From Talpa occidentalis (Eukaryota > Chordata > Mammalia > Eulipotyphla > Talpidae), in contig NW_023601433.1 in the NCBI RefSeq assembly GCF_014898055.3, positions 83,213,106-83,277,105 of the forward strand: a stretch of DNA of 64,000 bases, read 5' to 3'. Shown piece by piece: positions 44,721 to 55,363 of this stretch. A program made the position numbers and the translations under genes. Position 1 is the first letter of the stretch; the number at the start of each line of letters is the position of its first letter. A model generated the notes under the pieces. It saw only the letters and a list, made by a program, of their open reading frames with translations. It was not told the origin of the DNA and did not search any database.

Positions 44721-44746
44721 TAAATCACTATAGCAATTTATTGTGT

Positions 44747-44845
44747 TATATAACAACTATATATATTATATTTGCTATATATATTATATATAATTATATA
44801 TACAACTATATATATTATATTTGCTATATATAATATATATAGTTG

Positions 44846-44881
<36 letters not shown>
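44747..44881. repeat. TA-rich low-complexity block with direct and inverted repeats
   Basis: A 31-bp direct repeat occurs at 44753-44783 and 44802-44832 (ACAACTATATATATTATATT followed by TGCTATATATA). An inverted copy of its left end (ATATATAGTTGTTATATA) is at about 44834-44852. A pure TA tract follows to 44880. Confidence 0.9.
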
Positions 44882-44883
<2 letters not shown>

Positions 44884-44889
44884 TAGTAG

Positions 44890-45040
44890 CTAATGCAGGC
44901 ATAGTCCTTTCTCCAAGGCAAGCACAGTGCTGATTACACACTTAACCCTCACACCATGGATTGTTGCCATGGTTACCCTTTTCTCCAAATGAGAAAATAG
45001 AGGTGTGTAGTGTTAAGTGACTAACTCAGGGTCACTTTCT
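44890..45040 (-). repeat. MIR-like fragment, minus strand
   Basis: 'cacttaaccctcacaccatg', then 'ccaaatgagaaaatagagg', then 'taagtgactaactcagggtc' is reverse-complement MIR. Confidence 0.65.
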
Positions 45041-45279
45041 CTGTTGATGGATATTTAGGTTGTTTCCTTTTTTCCACCACAATAAGCAACGAGACATCTT
45101 TGAACTTGCTACACTATGCCAGTAATTTTTCTACATGTAAGAGAGTTTCTACTGAGGAAATATTCAAGAGAATCGCTGATATTTAGAGTGTGTACGTGCC
45201 AGACTTTACTAGACCTTTTCAATGTCACGCTTTCAAATGTGATGTTGGGCAGCCTTCACATGATTGGGCTGGTTTTTGT

Positions 45280-47133
45280 TTTAGTTTTTTTTTTTAAATG
45301 TGGACGTCAGGGTGAGCTTGTAAAGGCCGGGGGTGCGGTGAATACCCAGGAACCAGGGCTGCTCGGGTTAGGAATAGTGTCCCCGCGACTTTAGGCAGCG
45401 TCGGCCAGACTCATCAAGGATACACACGCTCAAGCTGAAAAACGATCCCCGGGACCCAACAACCAAACAGCTCTTCTTCATCGTCTCATTTTATAGGTTT
45501 GAAAATAAGCAACAGGAACTTCTGTTTAATTTTTATGTCAGACCACACCCAACAATCCAAAAGGGCAAAATGAAGCAGAAATTTGGAATACCCAGCAGTT
45601 CTGAGCCAGCTGCTGATGGCTGTGTGACCCTAGGTGATTATGTGACCTTCCTGGTCATGGAGTTCTCCAGGTCTCAGGAAAAAATAATTATACTTTCCTG
45701 CCTTGCAACATCAAAGTGCTATCAACAGAGAGGTAGTGAGGTCGACTGGGGGAATCCTTTTTGAATTTATTGAAAATAAACAAACTGATGTATATTTCAC
45801 ATGAGTTTCTGTACCTTAGATTTGGCTAAACATCCAACAACCATTTTTGTTGCTGTTGTTGCAAACACTTTCAAAACATTTCAGAAAACTTTATCTTCAC
45901 TTTTGAAATTGGTTTTCCTTGGGAGATTAAAGGGAACACAGTCTATTAATGTGTTATGGAATTTTTCTCATTGCTGTGCCAACTTCATGGAAATATTTAA
46001 AATCGCTTTGTTTGCCTACATAAACTGACTTAAGTTGTAGAAAGAAAGGGAGGGAGAGGAAAATACACAGACACAACTCCAACAAGCAGTGGTTTTGCAA
46101 ACAATTGGTTACTTGATGAGATCCAATGAGTTGTTTTCAAAACATCTGCTGGACCAAATCCGTATCTTTGTCTATCTGTGCCGTGGCCAAGATGTTAAAG
46201 CTTTAACTAGTAGTGTTTAAAATTGCTTCTATCAGTTATCGCTAAATTCAACTTCTTTTTATGTCAAAAATAGCTCACTGGTAGCTTGAGTGAAGCCAAC
46301 TGGCTTCTCTTCAAACTGGTTTGTCTGAGGTTTGGGGCCACAGGAAATGCTCCGGCCCTGCTCCTAGCTGAGACCACATTGATGTCCCTTGGAGTTGGGC
46401 CATTTTCATTTGCTAATAAAGCCCCAGAATCCACGGTGAAGAACTGATGAAAGATGCTGGCGTCCGCTAGCTGTGAGGGGAAACAAGACAACATCTCCAA
46501 GGGGTAGGGAGAGCATCAGAATTAAACTTAACAGTGGCCCAAAGCTGTTCCTTCAGCCAAATCCTAATGGGATAATGACTCCCTGACTATCCTCGAGGCT
46601 GATGGTGTGGGAATATAGGGCTAGGGGGAGAGGGAAAGACAGAGCACAAAAAACCAGGAGAGAGATTAAATCGATTTTTTTTCCCTCTGTATAAATCAGC
46701 AAGGAGAAGAATGGAGAATGGGCATTATTCAAAAACAAGAGAGGGAGCTTGTATCCTTTGGTGGGGAAAGGATTAGCAGGTTGTCAGTTGTGTGTGGGGT
46801 CGTTGTATCACATTAGACAGAAGTACGATCACTTTGTTATTTTCATGATCTGGGGATTAAATAAGTTAAGGAGATGTGTGCAGGTGTCCAGCTGCCAAGG
46901 GGTGGACTGAGGTGGCTTGGTGACATGTTGTATGAACATTTGTATTACAGAAGTCATTGCTTCCCAGATTGTAGTTATTGTCCAGCTCACCTCCTGATTT
47001 TCATCATATCCAAGCACTGTTGGCTCTACTTTCCTTTTGATTCACTTTTCTAAACCTAAATATCCACTTTGGGCTCATCCTAAATAATCACGAGCTGGCT
47101 GGGTTAGTCTTCTTTAATGGAATAACTATTATC
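45280..47133. other. Unique noncoding sequence with a MIR fragment
   Basis: A MIR-like sense fragment is near 45600-45740 ('gctgatggctgtgtgaccct'). The stretch 46080-46480 is repeat-free and may be conserved (AACAATTGGTTACTT, AATTTTCATTTGC-type words). No gene is recognised. Confidence 0.45.
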
Positions 47134-47435
47134 ATGAGTATACACTTATTTTTAAAAAGATTTATTTATTGATGCATGTAAGAGCAGGGGTGTAGGCCAG
47201 GAGCGGGGGTGGGGGGTGAGAGGATTCAGAGACAGAGTGGGGAGCAGAATAGGCGGGTCTACTGAAATATGCTGCTGAGGGGAGCAGCAGGTGAGAAAGG
47301 AGAGGTCTGCTGCGCCATGTGGGTCAGCTCCCAGACCAGGGATCCAACTCATGCTGCAGTGGCTGCCGATAGTTTCATAGTGCTGAGGCTTAACCCTGTG
47401 CGCCACCAGGGAGGCCCCATGAATATATACTTATT
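47134..47435 (-). mobile_element. tRNA-derived SINE, minus strand
   Basis: The body is 47151-47418. Flanks ATGAGTATACACTTATT and ATGAATATATACTTATT form a 17-bp duplication with two mismatches. Older subfamily (GATGCATGTAAGAGCAGGGG tail end). Confidence 0.95.
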
Positions 47436-47504
47436 AACCTGGCTTTGTAAAATTCATCTGGTTACAGCTAGAATCATCTCCAGGATGGTCAGAGTCTAGA
47501 ATGC

Positions 47505-47755
47505 TTTAGGGTGATGGCTAAGAACATAGGCTAAGTGTTAGTCAAACTTGATTAAAATCTCAGCTTTCACATTTAGCAGCTGTGCAACTTTGTTTAAATT
47601 AGCTCCATTGTGCCTCAGGTCCCCCATCAATAAAATGGGACAATTGTGCCATCTCTCTTTGGAGTTGCTGGGAGAATTAAGTGAGATCAGGTATGTCAAG
47701 TGTCCTGCACAGCACCTGGCATGTGGTAGGCACTTCTGCGAGTAAGTGAAAGCAG
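47505..47755 (+). repeat. MIR SINE, nearly full length
   Basis: 'tgatggctaagaacatagg', then 'agcagctgtgcaactttg', then 'catcaataaaatgggacaa', then 'cacctggcatgtggtaggca' is full-order sense MIR. Confidence 0.9.
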
Positions 47756-47761
47756 GCTATT

Positions 47762-48075
47762 GACTGAATTATGTCTTCCAATTCATACGCTGAACTTCTA
47801 ACTTCAGGTACCCCAGAATGTAATTGCATTTGGGGACAGCCTTTTTAAGGCGGTAATTAAGGTAAAATGAGGTCGTAGCAGTAGGTCCTCATCTGATAAT
47901 GACCGGTGTCCTTCCAGAAGAGGTGACCAAGACACAGACAAAAACACAGAGGACAGATCCACATGAGTCCCCCGGGAGAGTGTCCTCAGAAGCAGTCAGC
48001 CCTGCTGATTGGGCTTCAGTCTCCCGAACAGGGAAAGAATACATTTCTGTCATCGAATCCTGCCATTTGGGGGAA
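47762..48075 (+). mobile_element. MaLR (MLT1-type) LTR relic
   Basis: The phrase order 'gactgaattatgtcttcc', then 'cagaatgtaattgcatttgg', then 'gtaattaaggtaaaatgag', then 'gaccggtgtccttccagaag' is that of ERVL-MaLR LTRs. A better-preserved relative is at 53.6 kb. No internal coding sequence is present. Confidence 0.7.
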
Positions 48076-48840
48076 GTCCCCCTGTAGGTGCAATCTGGTT
48101 ATGGCGGCTCAATCAGAAGAATATAAACACATGCAGAGTGTAGATCCAGGGGAGACCAGCAGAGCCCTGGGGATGAGTCATAAGCCACATGGACTCAGCT
48201 CCATTTGTATCCAAAAAGATGATACAAACCACAAAAATTAATAGTGGAGTCAAGATTGAAGAAGAACTTTCTTGACACATTCACAGAAATGTCATCCAGG
48301 AATGCGGTCATCACAAGGGAAGCGTGACTAATCCCCATCCCAAGGATTCTAGGATTGAGCTAAGGATTCTAGGATTCTGTGCAATGCACATAATTTTTAA
48401 TCAGGCTGAGATGTTCTACAGAGTTTCTGGCCGAGTGTCGTGAATCAAGATGGAGCTAATGTCAGATGTCCATGATGCTGTCTTAGGCCCCAGAGATGAA
48501 TGTTTGTCGAAGGATCTGTTTTTAGCTACTCTCTCAGCCAATGTCAATAACTCTCTACTTCATGATGGCACGCCATTCCAATCACCAACTAGACTATCCA
48601 TGCAATCCAATGAATTCCAATACATTCTATCGTCATTATTATGCACCAGTGCCTTCATTCACAACAAGCTCTGGATGTAGTTGACAAGGCAGAACATGCA
48701 ATACACTCTTCCTGGCTCGGGGGATGTTTGGTGATTTCACCCCAATAGACACGGTGTCAGTGAAGGCTCAGGAAGGAGGGGCCTCTTGGGCTCTCCCGGG
48801 AAGGATGAGAATATGGATAGGTGGAGAACAAAGAATAGGC
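48076..48840. other. Unique noncoding sequence with a small tandem duplication
   Basis: AAGGATTCTAGGATT occurs twice with a 20-bp period at about 48343-48377. Nothing else is recognised. Confidence 0.5.
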
Positions 48841-48849
48841 CATTTTTGG

Positions 48850-49060
48850 GAAAAAAAAAAAATATATATATATATATATTATATTTGACATACAACATTG
48901 TGTACATTTCAGTTGTAGAGTGTAGGCATCGGATACATGTACATGTGATGTGATTGCCATCACAGCCAGCACCAGCTCCTCTGTCACGTTATAGCAGCAT
49001 CCTTTCCTGTTAGGAGTTGCAATGATCAAGTTCTAGTTTTTTAGCAGGTTTGATGGTTAT
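48850..49060. repeat. A/TA simple repeat and L1 3'-type relic
   Basis: An A-run and TA repeat (48850-48880) are followed by 'gacatacaacattgtgtac', 'gtgatgtgattgccatcac', 'cctctgtcacgttatagc', resembling L1MA-type 3' UTR sequence. Confidence 0.6.
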
Positions 49061-49134
49061 AGATGATTTTGGTCTGTAATCATAGTGCTGTGCATCTCCA
49101 GGACTGGTTTACTATTCATTCTAAGCTTGTGTCT

Positions 49135-49399
49135 TTTTAAAAATATTTATTTATTTATGCATATAAGAACTAGGGTGTAAGTCAGAGTGCAGGGGGTGAG
49201 AGGATTCACCAGAGACAGAGTGGGGAGCAGAACAGGCAGATGCACTGAAATACACTGCTGAGGGGAGCAGCAGGCAAGAAAGGAGAGGTCTGCTGCACCA
49301 TGTGGGTAGCTCTCTGGCTGGGGATTGAACTCATGCTGCAGTGGCCGTGGACAGCTTCATAGTGCTGTGTCTTTAACCCCTGTACCACCAGGGTGGCCC
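49135..49399 (-). mobile_element. tRNA-derived SINE, minus strand
   Basis: Older-subfamily copy: tail AAAATATTTATTTATTTATG on the plus strand, head ending ACCACCAGGGTGGCCC. I could not see a convincing target duplication. Confidence 0.93.
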
Positions 49400-50060
49400 G
49401 AATTTCTGGACATTTTTAGAGAGCAATAGTTGTTTTGACAGATGTCCATCTGGGGTTTGTCTGATGTTACCACGTGCATAATGTTTCAGGCCTTGGCAGG
49501 AGATGGCTTTTTCACCACACACCTCATATGGCATAGACCGGTCTCTGGCTCTGTGAACTCCATGGGGGTGGGCCTTGGAGGAAGCCCATCCAAGTTTCCT
49601 GTGTCCACTGGCTCGTGGTTTCCCGAGGCTCACTGGCTAAGCCTTTGAGGGTGCTGGATTTTCAGAGACCGTGTGACTTTTTGGAGCTACCTGGTGCCCA
49701 CGAGCCATTTTAGGTCATTTCTAATTAGGCATGTGTCTATAACTTGCTTACAGACTGGATTCGCTCCTCAGATTTGTCCAGAAAGGCAACCTTCCTATAA
49801 AGACATAAATGTCTTTGGTTTCTTTTACTTAACCATTTACTCACAAACCATTCTCATTGTCTCAAATTATTTCACTCCCTCTAATTCATTCCAGGAGTGG
49901 AGGTTTTACTCATAGGCTGTACTTAGGATTATTGGGGTGGAATTCTGAAAAATTCTTTATAAATTCAATGAAACCACTTTTATTCTCATTGTTCTCATCC
50001 ATGTACAGGAGATAATACTAGTACCCGTTCATGGGCTGCTGTGTGGATTAAATGTGAGTT
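49400..50060. other. Unique noncoding sequence; weak MIR-like end
   Basis: The last part (about 49985-50060: 'gagataatactagtaccc', then 'gctgtgtggattaaatgtg') resembles the 3' half of sense MIR. Otherwise nothing is recognised. Confidence 0.5.
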
Positions 50061-50362
50061 AAAGTAAGCAGTATGGGGCCTCCGTGGTGGCGCGGGGGTT
50101 AAACACACAGCACTATCAAGCTATTGGCAGCCACTGTAGCACCAAGTTCGATCCCCGGCCAGCCAGGATGCTGACCCACATGGCGCAGCAGACCTCTCCT
50201 ATCTCTCCTGTTGCTCCCCTCAGCAGTGTATTTCAGTGCATCTGCCTATTCTGCTCCCCACTCTGTCTCTGGTGAATCCTCTCACCCCCCCACCTCTAGC
50301 CTACACCCCAGTTCTTGTATGCATAAATAAATAAATCTTTTTTTAAAAAAAGTAAGTGGTAT
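50061..50362 (+). mobile_element. tRNA-derived SINE
   Basis: The body is 50075-50348. Head GGGGCCTCCGTGGTGGCGCG, end AATAAATAAATC plus T/A tail. Flanks AAAGTAAGCAGTAT and AAAGTAAGTGGTAT form a 14-bp duplication with two mismatches. Confidence 0.95.
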
Positions 50363-52027
50363 GTTTAGTAAAATGCCCAATGCAGTATGAGTGACCGGAT
50401 CCTCTTCTGTGTGTTGAGCTGTGTGTGTGTGTGTGTGTGTGTGTGTCTATTAACCTCCCCATACAGGTAGATACCACCTTTTGCTTTGCAAATAAAAACC
50501 CACCTGGGTCTTTCCAGAATAGCAGAGGTTAGGGAGGATGCAGTTGATGCTGGGTTGTGCAAGTGTCTTGAACCTTCATGCATGTGTGCATACGTGGATG
50601 CACGTATGTGGATATACACATATGTGATAGGTGGCTGAGCATGTGACATCAGCACATGTGCTTCTCGAGCACAAGGATATTTATTTCAGTCATGGCTGTA
50701 ACCTCAGCGCCAATAATAGTCCTGGCCCCATAGTAGATGCTCAGCCAATATTTATTTGAATTACAAGCCCCTGCCTGGTAGCCCTGAAGGTTGATCTTGG
50801 ACTAAGATGGAGTGACAACATTAAATGAATTCCAGGTCCAGCTCAGATCGACGTCTGTTAAATTGCTTGCAGTTGAAACGAGTGGAAAAGAAGCTCAGCT
50901 CAGACCAGGGGGGGCAATAACTAAGTGCCGACAGCTGAGCTGAAGAGGGAGTTGGGGGAACCGCCATGAACTAAAGCCTGGTCAACTCAGTGCCGGGGGC
51001 TCCTCCATCCAATTCGTCTCGCACCATGCCGGGCGCTCGGGGGCCAGCCTCATCCTCACTGTCCCCCGCAGTGTCTGTGTTCACAGTTTCATCTTTTCAG
51101 ATAAAGTTACTGAGGCTGAGACAACCGATTCAGACTTGACTTTATTTCCCATTAAAAGGTCTGAATGCTTTGTTGTGGATTAAGGGCAGCAAGTTTTCTC
51201 AGTTCGACACATGGACCCCAGAGAGGGAGAAAAGTGATTTCACTGCATCTGGCCGCCTGCTGGCAGGGGTGTGCTAGGTGTATATACACACGCGCGTGCA
51301 CCCCGCTTAACCCCCTGGGAAACGCTAGCAGCTCGGGACCGGCAGTACGTCATTTTGCAGAAGAGGAAACAGGCTGAGAAGTTGAGTAGCTTATGTGTTG
51401 GAGACCCAAGTCTGTCGATGCCCCAAACCATGACACGCTAATACCCTTGCCTGGGGGTCCAGCTACTGAGCTCCTCTGAAAATGTGCTTTGGCATTGAGA
51501 GTCTCTTTCCTGCCCTGGCCCCCATCCTGCCACACTCCTGCAGCAAGCCCTTGGCCTAAAGGAACTGGGGGGTTTCCACATCATGCTGGAACCCGCTAAA
51601 AGCATCACCATCCCTTCTGCTCCATGTCAATGAAATGAGACGTCAATGCAGGTCTAAGAGGTGTTACAATTTGGGGGTCTAAAGAAATAGTCCCAGGCTC
51701 CAGTGGCACGTGACTGCAGCCCCGGGATTCTGGGAGGTGGGGCTTGGGCTGTCACTGGTGCGAGTGACCACCAGCTCCCGGAGCCGGCAATGACTCTCCG
51801 TTGGAAAGTGGATACGCAGATAGGTAAAAGGTTTGATTGCAGATTGCCCAACCCTGAAGCCAGCCACCGTGACTTTCTCTCTGAACTGCCTTCCTAACCC
51901 CACAGGAGAGACACCGTGGTCGACTCAGGGCATGGAAGGGTTGCTAAGACTTTGATACAAATAAGCTGGGACTAATATTCCTGGGGAAAGAGGATGTGGT
52001 GCTCAGGATCTGGCAAAACATCTCATT
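50363..52027. other. Unique noncoding sequence with microsatellite and weak MIR
   Basis: A GT microsatellite is at 50419-50446. An L2/MIR-like end ('cccatagtagatgctcagcc') lies near 50720-50765 and a MIR-like minus-strand piece at 51330-51440 ('gaagaggaaacaggctgag'). No gene is recognised. Confidence 0.5.
50419..50446. repeat. (GT)n microsatellite
   Basis: About 13 GT units. Confidence 0.95.
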
Positions 52028-52333
52028 AAAATGTAAGTTGCTCCCAGGCCTCCCTGGTGATGCAGGGGTTAAAGTCTCAGCGCTATGAAGTTATCCTCAG
52101 CTTCATAGGGAATGGAACTGTGTCCTGAGTTTGATCCCCCGGCGAGGGAGCTGACCCACACGGAGCAGCAGACCTCTCTTGTCTCACCCGCTGCTCCCCT
52201 CAGCAGTGTACTTCAGCCTGTTCTGTTCCCCACTCTGTCTCTGGTGAATCCTCTCACTCCTGCATACCTCTGGCCTACATCCCAGTTCTTGTATGCATAA
52301 ACGAATAAATAAATCTTTAAAAATGTAAGTTGT
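52028..52333 (+). mobile_element. Older SINE (first hit at this site)
   Basis: The body is about 52046-52318. Its 18-bp target duplication AAAATGTAAGTTGCTCCC (52028-52045) matches 52601-52618 with one difference, but the right copy is now separated from it by a second SINE that inserted inside the duplication. Confidence 0.95.
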
Positions 52334-52614
52334 GGGCCTCCCCGGTGGCCCAGCGGATTGAGCACAGCGCTGTGAAGCTGTCCGCAGCCTCTGCAGTGCC
52401 GGTTCGATTCCTGGCCGGCCAGGGAGATACCCACATGGCACAGCAGACCTCTCCTGTCTCGCCCGCTGCTCCCCTCAGCAGTGTATTTTGGTTGTCTGCC
52501 TGTTCTGCTCCCCGCTCTGTCTCTGGTGAGTCCTCTCACCCTCCCACGCCTCTGGCCTGTACCCCAGCTCTTGTATAAATAAACAAAATCTTTTTTAAAA
52601 AAAATGTAAGTTGT
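52319..52614 (+). mobile_element. Intermediate/younger SINE (second hit at this site)
   Basis: The body is about 52334-52599. Head GGGCCTCCCCGGTGGCCCAG, GCCGGTTCGATTCC B-box and TATAAATAAACAAAATC tail. Its own target duplication AAAAATGTAAGTTGT (52319-52333, 52600-52614) lies within the right-hand target repeat of the older SINE. Confidence 0.95.
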
Positions 52615-52618
52615 TCCC

Positions 52619-53585
52619 TGTAAATTACTGCAATCGCTGTGTTAGGAGGTGGGTAGATACACCTTCGCTCTTGTCCCTTCCTAGAAATGGAGGCATGGTT
52701 ACCTTGTGAACAATGGGGACACAGGAGGCAGGTGGTGGAACAACCAGTCTGGGCCCCCCCTCCTGCTGTGCTGTCACAAAACAGTGCTTGCAACATCACC
52801 AGGTGTTGAACCAACACCCTTTCTTGTCCTTGGACTTGGAGCTACTGCAGACATTTGACAACCACAGCTTGGCTCGTGCCACCGGACAGATGCTTCCTTG
52901 GGGTGCAGCTCAGGCTGATGTCTTACCCTGGAGTTTCTTTTTTCCAAAGAAACCTGCCCAGCCTCTCCTTGGAGACTTGAGTTGAGCTACCTGCCTCAGG
53001 AATTCTGGGTGATTTGGTCGATGACAAGTCTTGGCTTCGAGCACGTGTCCCCTTCCAGTCTTCAAAACTGGGGGGGGGAGGCAAGTTTCTAAGGGAAGAC
53101 GAGCCATGACTGAGCCTGACACGTGTCACTGCCATTTAACTGTCTCCCCGACATGCAGAGTTCGGTCCTGAAATTATCCGGACTTTAGATGTGAAGAAAA
53201 TGGGGCTCAGAATTGCTAACCTCCTGAGGTCACCCCCTCCTAACTCTCCATTTGGGATGGGACCCCAGATCTGTAGATTCCAAACCACGTTGTTCTCCAG
53301 CAACTTCAGGAACCTTTTTTTTCCCTGAGCAATTTTGTCTCTCTGTCCTAATACCTTTCCTCTCCCTTCGAGCTCATGTCACAGCCAAGGAAGTGGCAGC
53401 TCAGTCTAAGCCCTCCATCCAGGGTGACGCAGAGAGAGGCAGATCTAGATTGAAATCATCAGTTTTCTTGGTGTTTTTCTTCCTTTTTCAGAATACCCAC
53501 CTGCCTTATTGGCATTGCAGTAGAGCTTAGCTAGCGGCTCCTCAGACTGTGCCCGCAGATCTAGACATACTCTGTGGAAAGCACC
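52619..53585. other. Unique noncoding sequence; start of second SINE-free interval
   Basis: Possible weak MIR (minus strand) at 53190-53310. No SINE from here to the end of the window. No gene is recognised. Confidence 0.5.
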
Positions 53586-53591
53586 CCCTTG

Positions 53592-53972
53592 CTATGGGTT
53601 GAATTGTGTCCCCAAAATTCATATGTTGAACTCCTAACTCCCTCCTTCAGGATGTGACCTTATTTGGAGATAGATCTTTATAGTAGTAATTAAATTAAAA
53701 TGAGGTCATGAGGGTGCTATGACTGGCATCCCTGTGAAAAGGAGGCATTTAGAGACATACACATGGGGAACACCAGGTGAAGATGAAGGCAGAGGTGGAA
53801 TGATGGATCCACAAGCCAAGGAGCACCCAAGATGGCCAGCCGCTGACTTGAAGCTGGGAGAGAACATGGAATAGATGTCACAGCCCTCAGAACACACAGC
53901 CCCTAGACGGTTTCAGACTAGCCTTCAGAACAGCCTTTTAAACCGCTCTGCCCACTGTTAGGGCAGCCTTAG
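53592..53972 (+). mobile_element. MaLR (MLT1-type) LTR relic
   Basis: 'gggttgaattgtgtcccc', then 'ttcatatgttgaactcc', then 'gatgtgaccttatttggag', then 'gtgaagatgaaggcagagg', then 'catggaatagatgtcacagc' follow ERVL-MaLR LTR order. Ends near TTAGGGCAGCC. No internal region. Confidence 0.8.
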
Positions 53973-54480
53973 GCATATAGCACAGCCCTGGAGGGCAGGG
54001 AGACCCAGCAACGACCTTGAGAAGAATCATAGTCCAAGCTCAGGCAGCTACTTCTGCAGTGACCACATTGGTGCCTTTGGAGAACAGGGGGGTTCACAGG
54101 ACGGCTCATCTCAAACTTCCCTCCTCTCAGTGATGAGGGTCAGGCTTCTGTGCTTGGAAAGTCTGTTTGGGTTTTTCCATCTGAGGGTGTAGGTGCCACG
54201 CGATGTGTGTCCATGCAAGCATTTAGAGATGCTTAAGTGGTCTGTCGTTTTTTAGTTACAGGTTCAGTATCAGACCAACATCTGGCCAATGGTTACACTA
54301 AATTAATCACAGTATCTCACAAGATCTATTTCTGAATGACCTGCCTGGTACTTTTCACTTATTATCTCATTGATCCCCTCACCGAGTGCTGTTATTATCG
54401 TCTTTTATAGCATGTGAGAAAATGGAGTCCTTGTCCATTTGGGCAGGCTTTCCCCTGGAGGGACAAGATGGTGACAGACA
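53973..54480. other. Unique noncoding sequence; weak MIR-like piece
   Basis: A short MIR-like stretch is near 54365-54430 ('tattatctcattgatcccc'). Otherwise nothing is recognised. Confidence 0.45.
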
Positions 54481-54643
54481 CAGCCTTTTGGTCCTTGAAG
54501 AGAGTGGACAACTCCTCCCCATGTTTCCGACAAAAGTCCCACACCGTCCTTTGATTGGATAGAACTTGGACACTGGGGCTGTGTGATGAATATGCAAATT
54601 GTTCCTCTCCTGGGTAATGAGAGTGAACGAGTGTTGTTTCAGG
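54481..54643 (-). repeat. Left arm of a divergent inverted repeat
   Basis: Its reverse complement aligns with 55160-55363 with roughly 85-90% matching bases by eye plus two gaps. Both arms keep the octamer ATTTGCAT followed by ATTCATCACAC, a CCAATCA box, CGGTGTGGGACTTTTG and GAAACATGGGG. I do not recognise the family. Confidence 0.85.
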
Positions 54644-55159
54644 GTTTTTGCTTGGGCGGGAGGGGAAGGATGTTGGCCCAGTGTTGGATCATTTGTGATT
54701 TTCCCCAGAAGGCTCTTACTCATCCCGCCTCGCTAAACCCAGGTCTGTGTGTTTTAGGTTAGCCGGGAAATTGCTTCAGTGTAGACCTGGCCTCACAGGA
54801 ACCCTCTCACTCCCAGCCTGCGCCAGTTTCCATGGTCGGAAGCCAGCAGTACCAGTCTATTTCTGATGCTTTAAATAACCAGCCCATGAAATTAAATAAA
54901 ACCTTTGAAATTTTGCAACTGGAACCTTGAAATGCCTTTCGTTGGCAAGAACTGAACGGTACAGCTGAGGGGTTCTACCGGCTGTCTCCTGCTACAATGC
55001 TTTGTGACACGTGACCACCAAACCTGCAGCTTGTAACAATGGCGTTTGTTTTTCTCCTGAACCTGTGAGGCAACTGGATGGCTGCCCCCTGGGGCTTCCT
55101 CCCATCTTCATGGTCAGCGGGGGTCAGCTGCCATCAGGGAGAAGACTTTGTTGGCCTTG
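54644..55159. other. Spacer between inverted arms
   Basis: About 516 bases of unique sequence with no recognised feature and no open frame of note. Confidence 0.5.
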
Positions 55160-55363
55160 GCTGAAGGCAACACTCACTCACTCTCATTACCCAATGGAGA
55201 AGCAATTTGCATATTCATCACACGGCCACAGTGATTAGTTCAACAACAGACACATGTCCAGGTTCTAGCCAATCAGATGTCGGTGTGGGACTTTTGCCTG
55301 AAACATGGGGTGGAGCTGTCCTCTCTCTCCTGGACTTGGAGTGTCAAGGACCCAAAGGCTTTC
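55160..55363 (+). repeat. Right arm of a divergent inverted repeat
   Basis: Counterpart of 54481-54643. It is longer by about 18 bases (ATTAGTTCAACAACAGAC region, 55231-55250) and about 20 bases near 55330-55350. The octamer is at about 55204-55211 and the CCAATCA box at about 55269-55275. Confidence 0.85.

Noticed and set aside
47762..53972. The two MaLR-type LTRs as ends of a single provirus
   Set aside because: They are over 5 kb apart with unrelated SINE- and MIR-containing sequence between and differ strongly; they are independent solo relics.
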